A stretch of 64,000 bases of DNA from Bradyrhizobium sp. CER78 (GCF_029846235.1 NZ_JARVWP010000005.1:248001-312000), one strand, 5' to 3'. Numbered from the stretch's first letter, positions 52,159 to 61,948 are shown. The notes: generated by a model not told the origin, from the sequence alone. A program made the numbers and translations.

Positions 52159-52973
52159 CAGGCGGCTCCCGCCTGCGTCGATTGCACGTAGCCCTTCATC
52201 ACCTCGTCCTTCAGCACGCCCCAGATCTCGCGGTGCAGGGCATGGAAGTCCTTCTCCATCCTGACCTCGGCGATGTCGCGCGGCCGCGGCAGCGTGATGC
52301 GCCAGTCGCCAATGATGCGCGCCGAAGGGCCGGCCGACATGATCACGACGCGGTCGGCCAGCGCGATCGCCTCCTCGAGATCGTGGGTGACGAACAGCAC
52401 CGCCTTGCGGTCGGCGGTCCACAATTCCAGCAGCAGATTGCCCATGATCTGCCGGGTCTGGGCATCGAGCGGGCCGAACGGCTCGTCCATCAAGAGGATC
52501 TTCGGATCGCGGATCAGGACCTGCGCCAGCGCCACGCGCTTGCGCTGGCCGCCCGACAGCATGTGCGGATAGCGGCCCGCGAAGGCGCCGAGCCCAACCG
52601 AGGTCAGCCATTTCTGCGCGCGCGCGAGCGCCTCAGCGCGCGGCGTGCCCCGGATCTCGAGCCCGATCGCGACGTTGTCGATCGCGGTCTTCCAAGGGAA
52701 TAGCGCATCGGCCTGGAACAGGTAGCCGGCATCGCGGTTAAGGCCGTTCAGCAGCTTGTCGAAAATCCGCACCGTTCCTGCGGCGGGCTTCAACAGTCCC
52801 GCGGTGACGTTGAGCAGCGTCGACTTTCCGCATCCGGTCGGGCCGACAATGGCGACGAACTCGCCGTGATCGACCGCAAGATTGGCCTGCTCGACCGCGG
52901 TATAGACGCGTCCATCCGCCAACCGAAACGCCACCGTCGCACCGTCAAGCGCGACCGCCGTCGGCTCCGTCAT
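52158..52973 (-). CDS. ABC transporter ATPase (SsuB/TauB type)
   Basis: A 271-residue ATPase. The ATG at 52973 has GGGAGGAA upstream. Walker A is AIVGPTGCGKSTLLNVTAGL near residue 41, the signature is MLSGGQRKRVALAQVLIRDP near 138, and Walker B is KILLMDEPFGPLDAQTRQIM. The Q-loop region FQADALFPWKTAIDNVAIGL is typical of sulfonate/nitrate importers. It drives the permease whose start it overlaps. The panE gene is divergent. Confidence 0.94.
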   Translation of the reverse strand: MTEPTAVALDGATVAFRLADGRVYTAVEQANLAVDHGEFVAIVGPTGCGKSTLLNVTAGLLKPAAGTVRIFDKLLNGLNRDAGYLFQADALFPWKTAIDNVAIGLEIRGTPRAEALARAQKWLTSVGLGAFAGRYPHMLSGGQRKRVALAQVLIRDPKILLMDEPFGPLDAQTRQIMGNLLLELWTADRKAVLFVTHDLEEAIALADRVVIMSAGPSARIIGDWRITLPRPRDIAEVRMEKDFHALHREIWGVLKDEVMKGYVQSTQAGAA

Positions 52974-53143
52974 CGCCACGATTCCTCCCGAAATTTTCGG
53001 AGATGGCTTACCGGTTCGGGCCAGCAAGTTCAACGCATGAAGATGGCGCAGGCCGTGGTCACGCGGTTTTCAGGCAAATCGGGTTGCGCATTGCAACAAC
53101 ATCGTCGAGGCTGCGGACCAACACGGTAGACAAGGAGATCATC

Positions 53144-54067
53144 ATGCGGATCGCAGTGGTAGGCGCCGGAGGTGTCGGTGGCGGCTTTGGTGCGGCGCTG
53201 GCGCATGCCGGAGCCGACGTCACCTTTATCGCGCGCGGCGCCCACCTCGCGGCCATGCGCAGCGAGGGCCTGCAGGTTCAGGGCGGCCGCGGAGAATCCC
53301 ATCTGGTCCCGACCCAGGCGACCGACGACCCCGCAAGCGTCGGGCCGGTCGATATCGTGCTGTTCTGCGTCAAGCTGTGGGACGTCGAAAGCGCCGGCGC
53401 GCACATCAAGCCGATGGTCGGTCCTGATACTGCCGTGATCCCGCTGCAGAACGGCATCGACGCGCCCGACCGGCTGATCCCGATCCTCGGCCGCAACGCC
53501 GTAATGGGCGGCGTGGCGCAGATCTCGGCCTCGATCATCAAGCCCGGCGTGATCAATCAGGTCGGCACCTTCATGCGCATGATCTTCGGCGAGCTCGACG
53601 GCCGCATCACGCCGCGCGGCAAGGCGCTGCTCGAGCTCTGCCTGAAGGCCGGGTTCGATGCGACGCTGAGCGAGCGGATCAACACCGAGCTCTGGATGAA
53701 GTTCGTAGGCCTCGCCACCAATGCCGGGATGACCGCGGTCACCCGCCAGCCGATCGGCAGGCTGCGCGACGATCCCGACCTGCGCCCGCTGTTCGTGTCG
53801 GCCTGCGAGGAGATCATCGCCATTGCCAATGCCAGCGGCATCAAGCTGCCGCCGGACCCGCTTGCGAAGGTGCTCGACTTCATCGGACACGCGCCGCCGG
53901 CGATGAAGGCGTCGATGGCGCTCGATCTCGAGCGCGGCAACCGGCTCGAGCTGCCCTGGCTGAACGGCAAGGTGGTCGAGCTCGGCCGCAAGCTCGGCGT
54001 GCCGACCCCGACGCACGATTTCCTTTATGCGGTGCTGAAGCCCTATACGATGGGCACACCTGCGTAG
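53144..54067 (+). CDS. panE: Ketopantoate reductase family protein
   Basis: A 307-residue 2-dehydropantoate 2-reductase. AAGGAG precedes the ATG at 53144. The NADP-binding motif is VVGAGGVGGGFGAALAHAGA near residue 5. The catalytic lysine lies in ELWMKFVGLATNAGMTAVTR near 190, and the Glu/Ser region is DLERGNRLELPWLNGKVVEL. Pantoate synthesis for CoA is the archetypal role, but bacteria often carry several homologues with other 2-keto acid substrates, so the symbol is a family guess. No pan genes are nearby. Confidence 0.82.
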   Translation: MRIAVVGAGGVGGGFGAALAHAGADVTFIARGAHLAAMRSEGLQVQGGRGESHLVPTQATDDPASVGPVDIVLFCVKLWDVESAGAHIKPMVGPDTAVIPLQNGIDAPDRLIPILGRNAVMGGVAQISASIIKPGVINQVGTFMRMIFGELDGRITPRGKALLELCLKAGFDATLSERINTELWMKFVGLATNAGMTAVTRQPIGRLRDDPDLRPLFVSACEEIIAIANASGIKLPPDPLAKVLDFIGHAPPAMKASMALDLERGNRLELPWLNGKVVELGRKLGVPTPTHDFLYAVLKPYTMGTPA

Positions 54068-54073
54068 GCAGGC

Positions 54074-54096
54074 GGCTGCGGCCTGCAGCCGCAGCC
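54074..54096. terminator. Hairpin between convergent panE and calpain-like gene
   Basis: GGCTGCGG (54074-54081) and CCGCAGCC (54089-54096) pair over 8 bp in a 32-bp gap between converging genes. There is no T tract, so terminator activity is inferred from position. Confidence 0.45.
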
Positions 54097-54099
54097 TGC

Positions 54100-57000
54100 T
54101 CACGCATGTTGCGGCGGGGCGAGCGTTGCGACCTGATCGGGATGCACCGTGATGGCCGTGCCGCCATGTCCATCGCTCGCGGCGACGAAGGTGGATGCCA
54201 TGTAGTTTCCGAGCAAGGCGATGCTGGCGGCGTGGACGCCGTCCGAGACCGCAATTGATCCGCCTGCGCCGTTGCCGGCGAAGCCAACGGTCTGCCCGGC
54301 CGCAAAATTGATGTTGGCGAAATCGATCGTGTCGGCTCCCGTCATGCCGGCGACGGTGCCGGAGAAGCTGGCGGGGTCATCGAGCCTGAGCGTTCCGGAG
54401 TCTGCCGCAAAGGAGATCTGAGCCGAGCTCGCTGATGGAAGCTCGAGGGTCTGTCCGGCTGCAATGATCGAGGGATCGCTGATCGTGAAGGCGCTGGACC
54501 AGGCGCCCCAGACGGTCCCGTCATTGGCCTTGATCCAGAGCGTGTCGGTGCCCGATCCGACGTGATAGGCAAGCTGGGAGAGCTGCGAGGCCGAGACGAT
54601 GTTGTCCTGATTTGCGCCGAGCGTGACACCGTTCAGCGTGAAGTAGCCGTTCCCGCCGCCACTATTCCAGACATCATACGATGTCGCGGAACTGCCAAAC
54701 GGATCCGAATAGCTGAAGAGCGAGGACACCGCGAAGGTCTGGCCTTGAACGGACAGCGCGCTTGAATTGGTCGGCGTCACGACCGGACCGCTATCGATCG
54801 GCGCGGTCACGGTGAAGGCACTCGACCACGCTCCCCAGACGGTGCCGTCGTTGGCGCGGACCCACAGCGTGTCCGCTCCCGAACCGGATTGATAGCTCAG
54901 CGACGCGAGCTGGGCAGCCGTGACGTAATTGTCCTGGTTGGTCGACAGCGCCACTCCGTTCAGAATGAAGTGCCCGCCACCTGCGCCCGTGTCCCAGACA
55001 TCATATTGGGTCGCAGCGCTATTGAACGGATCGCTGTAGGTGAACAGCGACGAGGCCGCATAGTTCTGGCCGTGAGCCGCAACAATGTTCGACACCGCCT
55101 CGACGGGCCCGCTGTCGAGCGGCGCGGACACGGTGAAGGCTCTCGACCATGCTCCCCAGACGGTGCCGTCGTTCGCGCGGACCCACAGCGTGTCGATGCC
55201 GGAGCCGGATTGATAGCTGAGCGAGGCGAGCTGGGCAGCCGTGACGTAATTGTCCTGGTTGGTCGACAGCGCCGCGCCGTTGAGAACGAAGTGCCCGCCT
55301 CCCGTGCCCGTGTTCCAGACGTCGTATTGGGTCGCGGCGCTGTTGAACGGATCACTGTAGGTGAACAGCGACGAGACCGCGTAGCTCTGGCCGTGCGGCG
55401 CGACGATGTTCGATACCGTCTCGACGGGGCCGTTGTCGACCGGAGCATTGACGGTGAAGGGGCTCGACCACGCCCCCCACACGGTGCCGTCATTGGCGCG
55501 GATCCAGAGCGTGTCGATGCCGGAGCCGGATTGATAGCTCAGCGACGCCAGCTGTGCGGCCGTGATGTAATTATCCTGATTGGCCGACAGCACCACTCCG
55601 TTCAGAACGAAGTGCCCGCCGACGGTGCCGCTGTCCCAGACGTCGTACTCGACGGCCGGGCTGTTGAACGGATCGCTGTAGGTGAACAGCGACGAGCCCG
55701 CATAGCTCTGGCCGTGCGGCGCGACGATGTTCGACACCGTCTCAACGGGCCCGCTGTCAATAGGGGCGCTGACGGTGAAGGGATTCGACCATGCGCCCCA
55801 CACCGTGCCGTCATTGGCCCGGATCCAGAGCGTGTCGGCGCCGGAGCCGGATTGATAGCTCAGCGACGTCAGCTGGGCGGACGTGATGTAGTTGTCCTGG
55901 TTGATCGACAGCGCCACCCCGTTCAGGACGAAGTGTCCGCCACCTGTTCCCTTGTCCCAAACGTCATATAGCGTTGCAGGACTGCTGAACGGGTCGCTGT
56001 AGGTGAACAGAGACGTGGCCGCATAACTCTGGCCGTGAGCCGCAACGATGTTCGACACCATCGCGACGGGACCGCTGTCGACCGGAGCAGTGACGGTAAA
56101 GGCGTTCGACCACTGTCCCCATACCGTCGAGTCGTTGGCCCGGATCCAGAGCGTGTCTGCGCCCGAACCGGACTGATAGGTCAATGACGACAGCTGCGCA
56201 GCCGTGATGTAGTTGTCCTGATTGGCGGCAAGCACCACCCCGTTCAGAACGAAGTGGCCGCCGCCGGTGCCGGCGTCCCAGACGTCGTATTCGCTGGCTG
56301 CGAGGCCGAACGGGTCATAATAGGTGAACAGCGACGACGCGGCAAAGCTCTGGCCGTGCGATGCCGTCATATTTGCGACCGTCACCACGGGCCCTTCCGG
56401 GACTGCCGTGAATTGGGCCCAGGTGCTCCAGAATACGCCATTGAACGCCCGCACCCACAGCTGGTCGCTCGCGGGACCGAACTGATAGGCAATGTTGGAC
56501 CACTGTGAGGCCGCGACGTCGATCTCGACCCCGTTTGCCTGCGCCACTCCGCCCACGGTGAAGTGGCCGTTGCCGGTGGAGTCCCAAAGCGCATACTCGG
56601 TCACCGGCAGGCCGCCGCTCGTCACATAGAAGATGGACGATGCTGCAAGCGAGGTTTGCACGCGGCCGGTGATGTTGGATACGACCACGGTCGGCGCGAC
56701 ATCGACGGCGCCGGAATTGTCGATGACGAAGTCGCCGTCCTCGCTGGCGATCTGGGTGAGCGATACTTCGAATTGCACATCCCAGTTCTGGCCGGGATAG
56801 CTGTTGCCCCATGGATTGCGAACGATGAAATTGCCCGTCGCGCTGTCATAGCCGACGACTCCGAACGCGTGATCCGGGACCAGCTGGATATTTCCGGCGC
56901 TGTCATAGGTGTACGGCGACGTCGAGGGAATCTCGAGGATGACGTCATCGTAGCTGGCGAGCGCAGCGATATAGACGGACTTGTTGCTATACCAATCGGA

Positions 57001-57867
57001 CGCGCTGCTCATGTAATAGTTGACGCTGGTCGCGTCGGTCAGATTCTCCAGGACGTTGGTCGGAGGATCCGCGGAGATGTTGTTGTAGCCGTTGACCGCC
57101 GGGTGCCCGATCTGCCCCGTTGCGCTGAGCTGCGCGTACGCCTTCTCCACCAATGCAACCCACATCGCAGTGGGTTGCTCATTGTAGTTGTGGGCATAGT
57201 CGAGTTCGGTCCCACTGACGACCGGAAACACGCTGTTGACGGTTTCCCATGTCTCCTGACCATTGACATAGAAGCGCACGCCATAGGTGCCGTTTCCGTT
57301 GTCCACGATCATGGAACTCATGACCTGGGGATGAAAGACGACGGCGTCGATCAATCCCGACATCAATTCGCAATCGCCGTCGGCTCCCTGACAGATGTCG
57401 TTGACGGTGGCTGCGCCCGCCGAGGAATACAACGGTCCGACAACCGCGCTGTAGCCCTGCAATGTCCAGCCGTTCGCATCCGGCGGCAAGGTCGGATCCG
57501 GAAGATCGGTTCCCAAGAACCACTTTCCGATCAGCTCGGACATCTGCGTCGACGTCGTGCCGACCTGCAGATTGCCTAGCGTGACATGTACCGTACTGCC
57601 CCCCGTCCAGGTGGCGTTCGCCGGATTCCCGTCAACGAGCTGGAGGAAAAGATGGGAGACATAGTCCGACGTGGAAAGACCGCTGTTCAGATTGGCCGCG
57701 ATCACCTGCAGCGAGTTCAGCTCATTGGCGGTCACGCTGCCGCGATTGGCGACGTCGGCCAGCAAGTTATAGGCTTCGGCGTAGGTGAAAACCCCGTCCG
57801 CAGCAAAGTTGAGCATGTCGGACTTGATGCCGCTGTCGACCAGGGAATAGACCCAGCTTGCAGTCAT
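54100..57867 (-). CDS. Calpain-like cysteine protease with seven tandem repeats
   Basis: A 1255-residue protein; GAAGGAATT precedes the ATG at 57867, and an in-frame start at 57882 adds five residues. There is no Sec signal. Residues 140-385 form a calpain/C2-type protease domain with a full triad: Cys166 (QGADGDCELMSG), His333 (PDHAFGVVGY) and Asn351 (VRNPWGNS), plus WVALVEKAYAQL. About 392-1130 are seven repeats of about 107 residues (consensus HGQSYAASSLFTYSDPF, YDVWDTGTGGGHFVLNGV, QDNYITAAQL, SGADTLWIRANDGTVWGAWS); the first is most diverged. The last 115 residues (GADTIDFANINFAAGQTVGF, LLGNYMASTFVAASDGHGGT) resemble tails of type I-secreted rhizobial proteins. Secretion and target are inferred. 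Confidence 0.85.
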   Translation of the reverse strand: MTASWVYSLVDSGIKSDMLNFAADGVFTYAEAYNLLADVANRGSVTANELNSLQVIAANLNSGLSTSDYVSHLFLQLVDGNPANATWTGGSTVHVTLGNLQVGTTSTQMSELIGKWFLGTDLPDPTLPPDANGWTLQGYSAVVGPLYSSAGAATVNDICQGADGDCELMSGLIDAVVFHPQVMSSMIVDNGNGTYGVRFYVNGQETWETVNSVFPVVSGTELDYAHNYNEQPTAMWVALVEKAYAQLSATGQIGHPAVNGYNNISADPPTNVLENLTDATSVNYYMSSASDWYSNKSVYIAALASYDDVILEIPSTSPYTYDSAGNIQLVPDHAFGVVGYDSATGNFIVRNPWGNSYPGQNWDVQFEVSLTQIASEDGDFVIDNSGAVDVAPTVVVSNITGRVQTSLAASSIFYVTSGGLPVTEYALWDSTGNGHFTVGGVAQANGVEIDVAASQWSNIAYQFGPASDQLWVRAFNGVFWSTWAQFTAVPEGPVVTVANMTASHGQSFAASSLFTYYDPFGLAASEYDVWDAGTGGGHFVLNGVVLAANQDNYITAAQLSSLTYQSGSGADTLWIRANDSTVWGQWSNAFTVTAPVDSGPVAMVSNIVAAHGQSYAATSLFTYSDPFSSPATLYDVWDKGTGGGHFVLNGVALSINQDNYITSAQLTSLSYQSGSGADTLWIRANDGTVWGAWSNPFTVSAPIDSGPVETVSNIVAPHGQSYAGSSLFTYSDPFNSPAVEYDVWDSGTVGGHFVLNGVVLSANQDNYITAAQLASLSYQSGSGIDTLWIRANDGTVWGAWSSPFTVNAPVDNGPVETVSNIVAPHGQSYAVSSLFTYSDPFNSAATQYDVWNTGTGGGHFVLNGAALSTNQDNYVTAAQLASLSYQSGSGIDTLWVRANDGTVWGAWSRAFTVSAPLDSGPVEAVSNIVAAHGQNYAASSLFTYSDPFNSAATQYDVWDTGAGGGHFILNGVALSTNQDNYVTAAQLASLSYQSGSGADTLWVRANDGTVWGAWSSAFTVTAPIDSGPVVTPTNSSALSVQGQTFAVSSLFSYSDPFGSSATSYDVWNSGGGNGYFTLNGVTLGANQDNIVSASQLSQLAYHVGSGTDTLWIKANDGTVWGAWSSAFTISDPSIIAAGQTLELPSASSAQISFAADSGTLRLDDPASFSGTVAGMTGADTIDFANINFAAGQTVGFAGNGAGGSIAVSDGVHAASIALLGNYMASTFVAASDGHGGTAITVHPDQVATLAPPQHA
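54475..56720 (-). repeat. Seven in-frame tandem repeats of about 321 bp within the calpain-like gene
   Basis: Unit boundaries fall near 54796, 55117, 55438, 55759, 56080 and 56400, in step with a 107-codon period. Units 3 to 6 are the most alike at protein level (long identical runs such as LSYQSGSG and NDGTVWGAWS), units 1 and 7 the least. This pattern suggests expansion from the middle by duplication. Confidence 0.85.
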
Positions 57868-58172
57868 GGAATTCCTTCGCAAGTCTTGACGCGATCTGAT
57901 TGCTGCCGACCAGGCCGATCCTGGCGAGGGTGCGTGCGTCCCGTCGAGACGAATCCAGCAATGGAATACGTAACTATCGCGTTAGTTGTGGCCGAATTCG
58001 AGGCGTGTGTCGATCTTGCCGAACGCGGCCCTCAACCAAGGGAACCCGCATTATCGTCAGGATTCGTTAATGTCTGCCTGATACGGCGCCGCGGCCCGCG
58101 ATGGCGGCTGGGTGCAGCTTCCCCGAGGCGCGGGCCTTGCGGCTGGTGTTCGACGCGCGAGACGGCCCCGCG
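57868..58172. other. Gene-free stretch upstream of calpain-like gene
   Basis: About 305 bp between the calpain-like start and the end of the first short secreted protein gene, both on the minus strand. It should hold the promoter of the protease gene. I see no coding sequence or strong dyad in it. Confidence 0.45.
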
Positions 58173-58439
58173 TCAGCGCGCGTGATGCCGTCCGCGGTAT
58201 GCCCGGCGTTTCGGGGGCGGCGGCGCGAAAAAGGGATTCTCCGAGCAGATCGCGCTCCGGCCCGAGGCGGTGGCCTGGCACTGCGGGATCGAGGTGAAGC
58301 TGCAATTGATGTAGTTTCCGCCCTGCCGGCCCTCATAAACATGCATGCACACTGGATAGTTCGGATCGTAGGCCTGCCCGGCGGCAGGTCCGGCCAGGGC
58401 GACCGCTGCTGCGGCGATCGCGAACAGTTTCAGGCGCAT
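58173..58439 (-). CDS. DUF3551-like small secreted protein (copy 1)
   Basis: An 88-residue protein; AAGGAGG precedes the ATG at 58439. The signal peptide MRLKLFAIAAAAVALAGPAA is followed by a short domain with four cysteines (YPVCMHVYEG, NYINCSFTSIPQCQATASG, AICSENPFF) and a basic tail. This matches the short Cys-containing family common in Bradyrhizobium (DUF3551), of unknown function. A paralogue lies directly upstream at 58559-58831 with near-identical core; the pair probably arose by tandem duplication. Confidence 0.8.
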   Translation of the reverse strand: MRLKLFAIAAAAVALAGPAAGQAYDPNYPVCMHVYEGRQGGNYINCSFTSIPQCQATASGRSAICSENPFFAPPPPKRRAYRGRHHAR

Positions 58440-58558
58440 CGGTGCCTCCTTGTCGTGGCAGGAGGTTCCTCACAACTGCCGGAGTTAGTCAACATCAGGG
58501 GCGGCGCGACCGCCATGCGGACCAGCGCACGCTGACGACGTGCCGATGCGCGAGCGCG

Positions 58559-58831
58559 CTAGTTGGCAGGTTGACGGTGTCGCTTGACGCGCTCCCTGGG
58601 CTGCGGTCTCGGGCCCTTGTAGAAAGGATTGACCGAGCATTTCGCCGATCGTCCCGAGGCCGTTGCCTGGCATTGCGGAAGCGACGTGAAGCTGCAATCG
58701 ATGTATTCGGGCGTCAGCCGGCCGCCATAGACTTCCATGCACACCGGATAATTCGGATCGTACATTTGCGCGGCGGCGGGCCCGGCGATGCCGACGCCGA
58801 TGGCGGCGAGCATGGTGAGTTTCAAGCGCAT
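58559..58831 (-). CDS. DUF3551-like small secreted protein (copy 2)
   Basis: A 90-residue paralogue of the protein at 58173-58439. GGAGGAG precedes the ATG at 58831. Signal peptide MRLKLTMLAAIGVGIAGPAA, then YDPNYPVCMEVYGGRLTPEY, CSFTSLPQCQATASGRSAKC and a basic C-terminus. The same four cysteines are kept in the same order, suggesting two disulfides in the periplasm. The frame is open far upstream, but those residues belong to no recognisable protein. Function unknown. Confidence 0.8.
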   Translation of the reverse strand: MRLKLTMLAAIGVGIAGPAAAQMYDPNYPVCMEVYGGRLTPEYIDCSFTSLPQCQATASGRSAKCSVNPFYKGPRPQPRERVKRHRQPAN

Positions 58832-58872
58832 CGCGTGCTCCTCCAGCTTGGTGCGGACCGGCGAGCGCCCGG

Positions 58873-59583
58873 CTAACGTTGCTCGCCGGCCGGCTTGCCA
58901 TCGTCTTCCCCCAGACAGCGGATCATGAAGGCCGTCGTGTCCCGCGGCAGCACCTGCGCGGCACGCGCCTTGAGACGGCATTCGAGCTGCGCGATCTGCC
59001 GCGCCCGCTGCCGCTCCGAGGGTAGCGTCGATTGCCGCAACCGGCGCAGGGTCATCGGCGAGCCGTCCGACTCGAAGCTGAGATCGTACTTCCTGCCATT
59101 CTGGTCGGTGGCAGCGCAGGTGATGGTCGACACCTGCCGCGTGACGAAGCTTCCGACCTGGCGGCAGGAGCCTGTCGACATCTCGACCAGCGGCACCGGC
59201 AGTCCATCGACACGCGGACGGTCGCTCGACTTCAGCAACATGCGATCGACTGCAAGCTCGAACAGATTGTCCTGGGTGCGCTCGGTACTCTCGCCGGAGA
59301 ACGAGACGATGTGGCTCTTGTCGGCGGGATCGTCGAGCACCACGGTGAATTCGGAACGGCCGCGCAGGGTGTGGAAATAGGCCACCGCCTTGCAGGTATA
59401 GTTGCGGCCGGCGACGGTGACGTTGCGGCAGGTGCCGGACATCAATGCATACAGGTCGACGTCGTAGACCGGGCCGGCGGCCACCGCGAGCGCAGGCCAG
59501 CAGACGACGGCAACCGCAATCAATTGAGCGAAACGGGAGATCATGCTGAAACGGTCGCGAACACGGTCGTTGGAGAAGTCCAT
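58873..59583 (-). CDS. Hypothetical exported protein
   Basis: A protein of 236 residues from ATG 59583, or 223 from the ATG at 59544; neither has a strong ribosome site. A signal peptide is clear (MISRFAQLIAVAVVCWPALA, then VAAGPVYDVD). The mature part contains cysteines in GTCRNVTVAGRNYTCKAVAY, GSCRQVGSF and TITCAATDQNGRKYDL, consistent with disulfides in a beta-rich periplasmic domain. Segments DKSHIVSFSGESTERTQDNL and MLLKSSDRPRVDG give no family I recognise. It lies 41 bp upstream of the second DUF3551-like gene, in the same direction. Confidence 0.65.
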   Translation of the reverse strand: MDFSNDRVRDRFSMISRFAQLIAVAVVCWPALAVAAGPVYDVDLYALMSGTCRNVTVAGRNYTCKAVAYFHTLRGRSEFTVVLDDPADKSHIVSFSGESTERTQDNLFELAVDRMLLKSSDRPRVDGLPVPLVEMSTGSCRQVGSFVTRQVSTITCAATDQNGRKYDLSFESDGSPMTLRRLRQSTLPSERQRARQIAQLECRLKARAAQVLPRDTTAFMIRCLGEDDGKPAGEQR

Positions 59584-59708
59584 GGCGCAAGGTCGCCGAT
59601 TTCCACGGACTGTGCAACGAAGAAGCAGGCCTAAATGTGGAAGCCGCGCAATCGACCGGGGAACGCAGGGCAAGCCGTGCTGAAAGGCCGCGGCCCTCGC
59701 GCCTTGCG

Positions 59709-60545
59709 TCAGATTTGCGGGCCGGACAGAGTGACCTCGCGCTCCGCACGGAACACGTTGCTGTAGAGGTTCGCAATCCACTGACGGCCGCTTGCCGTCA
59801 TGTTCAGGCAGTTGATGGCGCCCTGGATGTGCGGCGCAACCATATTCCAGTAGAATTGCGGATAACGGTCGACGATGTCCGCCGGCGATTCATAGCCGAG
59901 CTGACGGTTGATGCCGACTTCCTCGAACTCGTGATAGAGCGCGTTGGCTTTCCTGATGTAGTTGGGATCGCCGAGTTGCCCGATGAAATCGGCCGCCCGC
60001 ACGATCGCCGCCTCGTCATCATATTGCTGGCCTTCGGGCGATGGAAACCGCGTGCCCTCGATGTTGCGCGCGACGCGCTCGCGATCGAGCGGCAGCACGG
60101 CCTCGAGCCTGTCCAGCACATAGAGCTTCGAGCGATCGACGTGATACGGCATCAGGCCGGCATCCGACGAGCCGCGCGGCAGCACGACCTTGTTGCCGGC
60201 GGCATCGATGACGTAGCCATCGGGTCCATCGCCCTTCAGCAGGCCGCGCACATAGCCGATGTCGTGCGTCAGGCAGGCGATGATGGTGTGGGTGTAATCC
60301 TCCGCGGTGACGTGGGTATGCAGCGCGCGGCCGCGGATGATGTCATGCCCGGCCAGCGTGACCAGCATCGTATGCTCGACATTGTGGTAGAGCGCATCGC
60401 TGTTGCCGATGCATTCCAGCGCGATGCGCGCGGCAGCCGGCAGGAGTTCGCCAAAGCGCGCCTGCGAGGCCCCGAAGGTGCGGCTGACGTGCGTGGCGAG
60501 AAACTTCTCCAAAGCACCTGCCGCCAACTCAGGTAACGTCATCAT
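59709..60545 (-). CDS. HD-domain metal-dependent hydrolase
   Basis: A protein of 278 residues (ATG 60545 and 60542 are adjacent). HD superfamily metal ligands are visible: ALYHNVEHTMLVTLAGHDII near residue 52 and TIIACLTHDIGYVRGLLKGD near 90, followed by EAAIVRAADFIGQLGDPN carrying the later Asp. These proteins hydrolyse phosphoesters or nucleotides, often cyclic nucleotides; the YHNxxH pattern resembles phosphodiesterase-type HD proteins, but the substrate is not known. An open frame continues upstream to 60611 with less likely residues. Stands alone. Confidence 0.82.
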   Translation of the reverse strand: MMTLPELAAGALEKFLATHVSRTFGASQARFGELLPAAARIALECIGNSDALYHNVEHTMLVTLAGHDIIRGRALHTHVTAEDYTHTIIACLTHDIGYVRGLLKGDGPDGYVIDAAGNKVVLPRGSSDAGLMPYHVDRSKLYVLDRLEAVLPLDRERVARNIEGTRFPSPEGQQYDDEAAIVRAADFIGQLGDPNYIRKANALYHEFEEVGINRQLGYESPADIVDRYPQFYWNMVAPHIQGAINCLNMTASGRQWIANLYSNVFRAEREVTLSGPQI

Positions 60546-60773
60546 CGATGCAGCCCCCGACCGCGCAACGTTCCTCACTCGCCCCGATCTCACGTCGTAG
60601 TTGGGGAGCAATTATAGCGTATCTGCGGGCGTGCGGCTACGCGTTGGCGGGCACGTGATTCGTTCAGCCGTACCTTCCCGGTCTTGCCGGCTGCGACACC
60701 AAAGTCGCTGATAATGGCATGAACCGTGCATGATTCGGTTCAGACCGGGTTAATCCTACGGATAAACACCATC

Positions 60774-60989
60774 ATGCTCGTTACGCTCGTCGCCATCCTC
60801 TGCAATGCTCAGCTCTGCATGGAAAAGGTCGTCACCAACAGCGACCAATCCGGCATCACCATGGGCGCCTGCGCCGTGAGTGCCCAAATCGGCATCGCCG
60901 ACTGGCTCGCCAAGGGGCCGTATCACGATTGGCGCTTGCAGAGCTATAAGTGCATCATGGGCAAATACGTACCCAAGAACGAAGTGTGA
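60774..60989 (+). CDS. Small conserved Cys-containing hypothetical protein
   Basis: A 71-residue protein from ATG 60774; the frame is open to ATG 60726. It starts MLVTLVAILCNAQLCMEKVV, then has SGITMGACAVSAQIGIADWL and HDWRLQSYKCIMGKYVPKNE. The pattern (short hydrophobic start, four cysteines, DWR then YKC) resembles a family of tiny Bradyrhizobium proteins of unknown function. The hydrophobic start might be an uncleaved export signal or part of the fold. No operon partner. Confidence 0.6.
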   Translation: MLVTLVAILCNAQLCMEKVVTNSDQSGITMGACAVSAQIGIADWLAKGPYHDWRLQSYKCIMGKYVPKNEV

Positions 60990-61159
60990 TGTGTGCTCAC
61001 AGCCCCCGAGGGGGCTGACCCGCTTCGCTTGCCCAACTGGAACAGCCTGCGAAACCGCGTGATGCAGGCGCGTGCACCTCAAGTCAAAGTCCATTTTATG
61101 GGCTATCACTGTCGTTCACGATAGTGAGAGACCGGAGGTCCTCCAGGAATGGCTAGAGA

Positions 61160-61944
<785 letters not shown>

Positions 61945-61948
<4 letters not shown>

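Noticed and set aside
51373..52611. A longer version of the permease starting at 52611
   Set aside because: The extra N-terminus reads through the ATPase gene in another frame. The ATG at 52158 overlapping the ATPase stop is the sensible start.
58559..59776. A 405-codon frame ending in the second DUF3551-like protein
   Set aside because: Only the last 90 residues are protein-like, with their own ribosome site and signal peptide at 58831. The earlier part is a shadow of the exported protein at 58873-59583.
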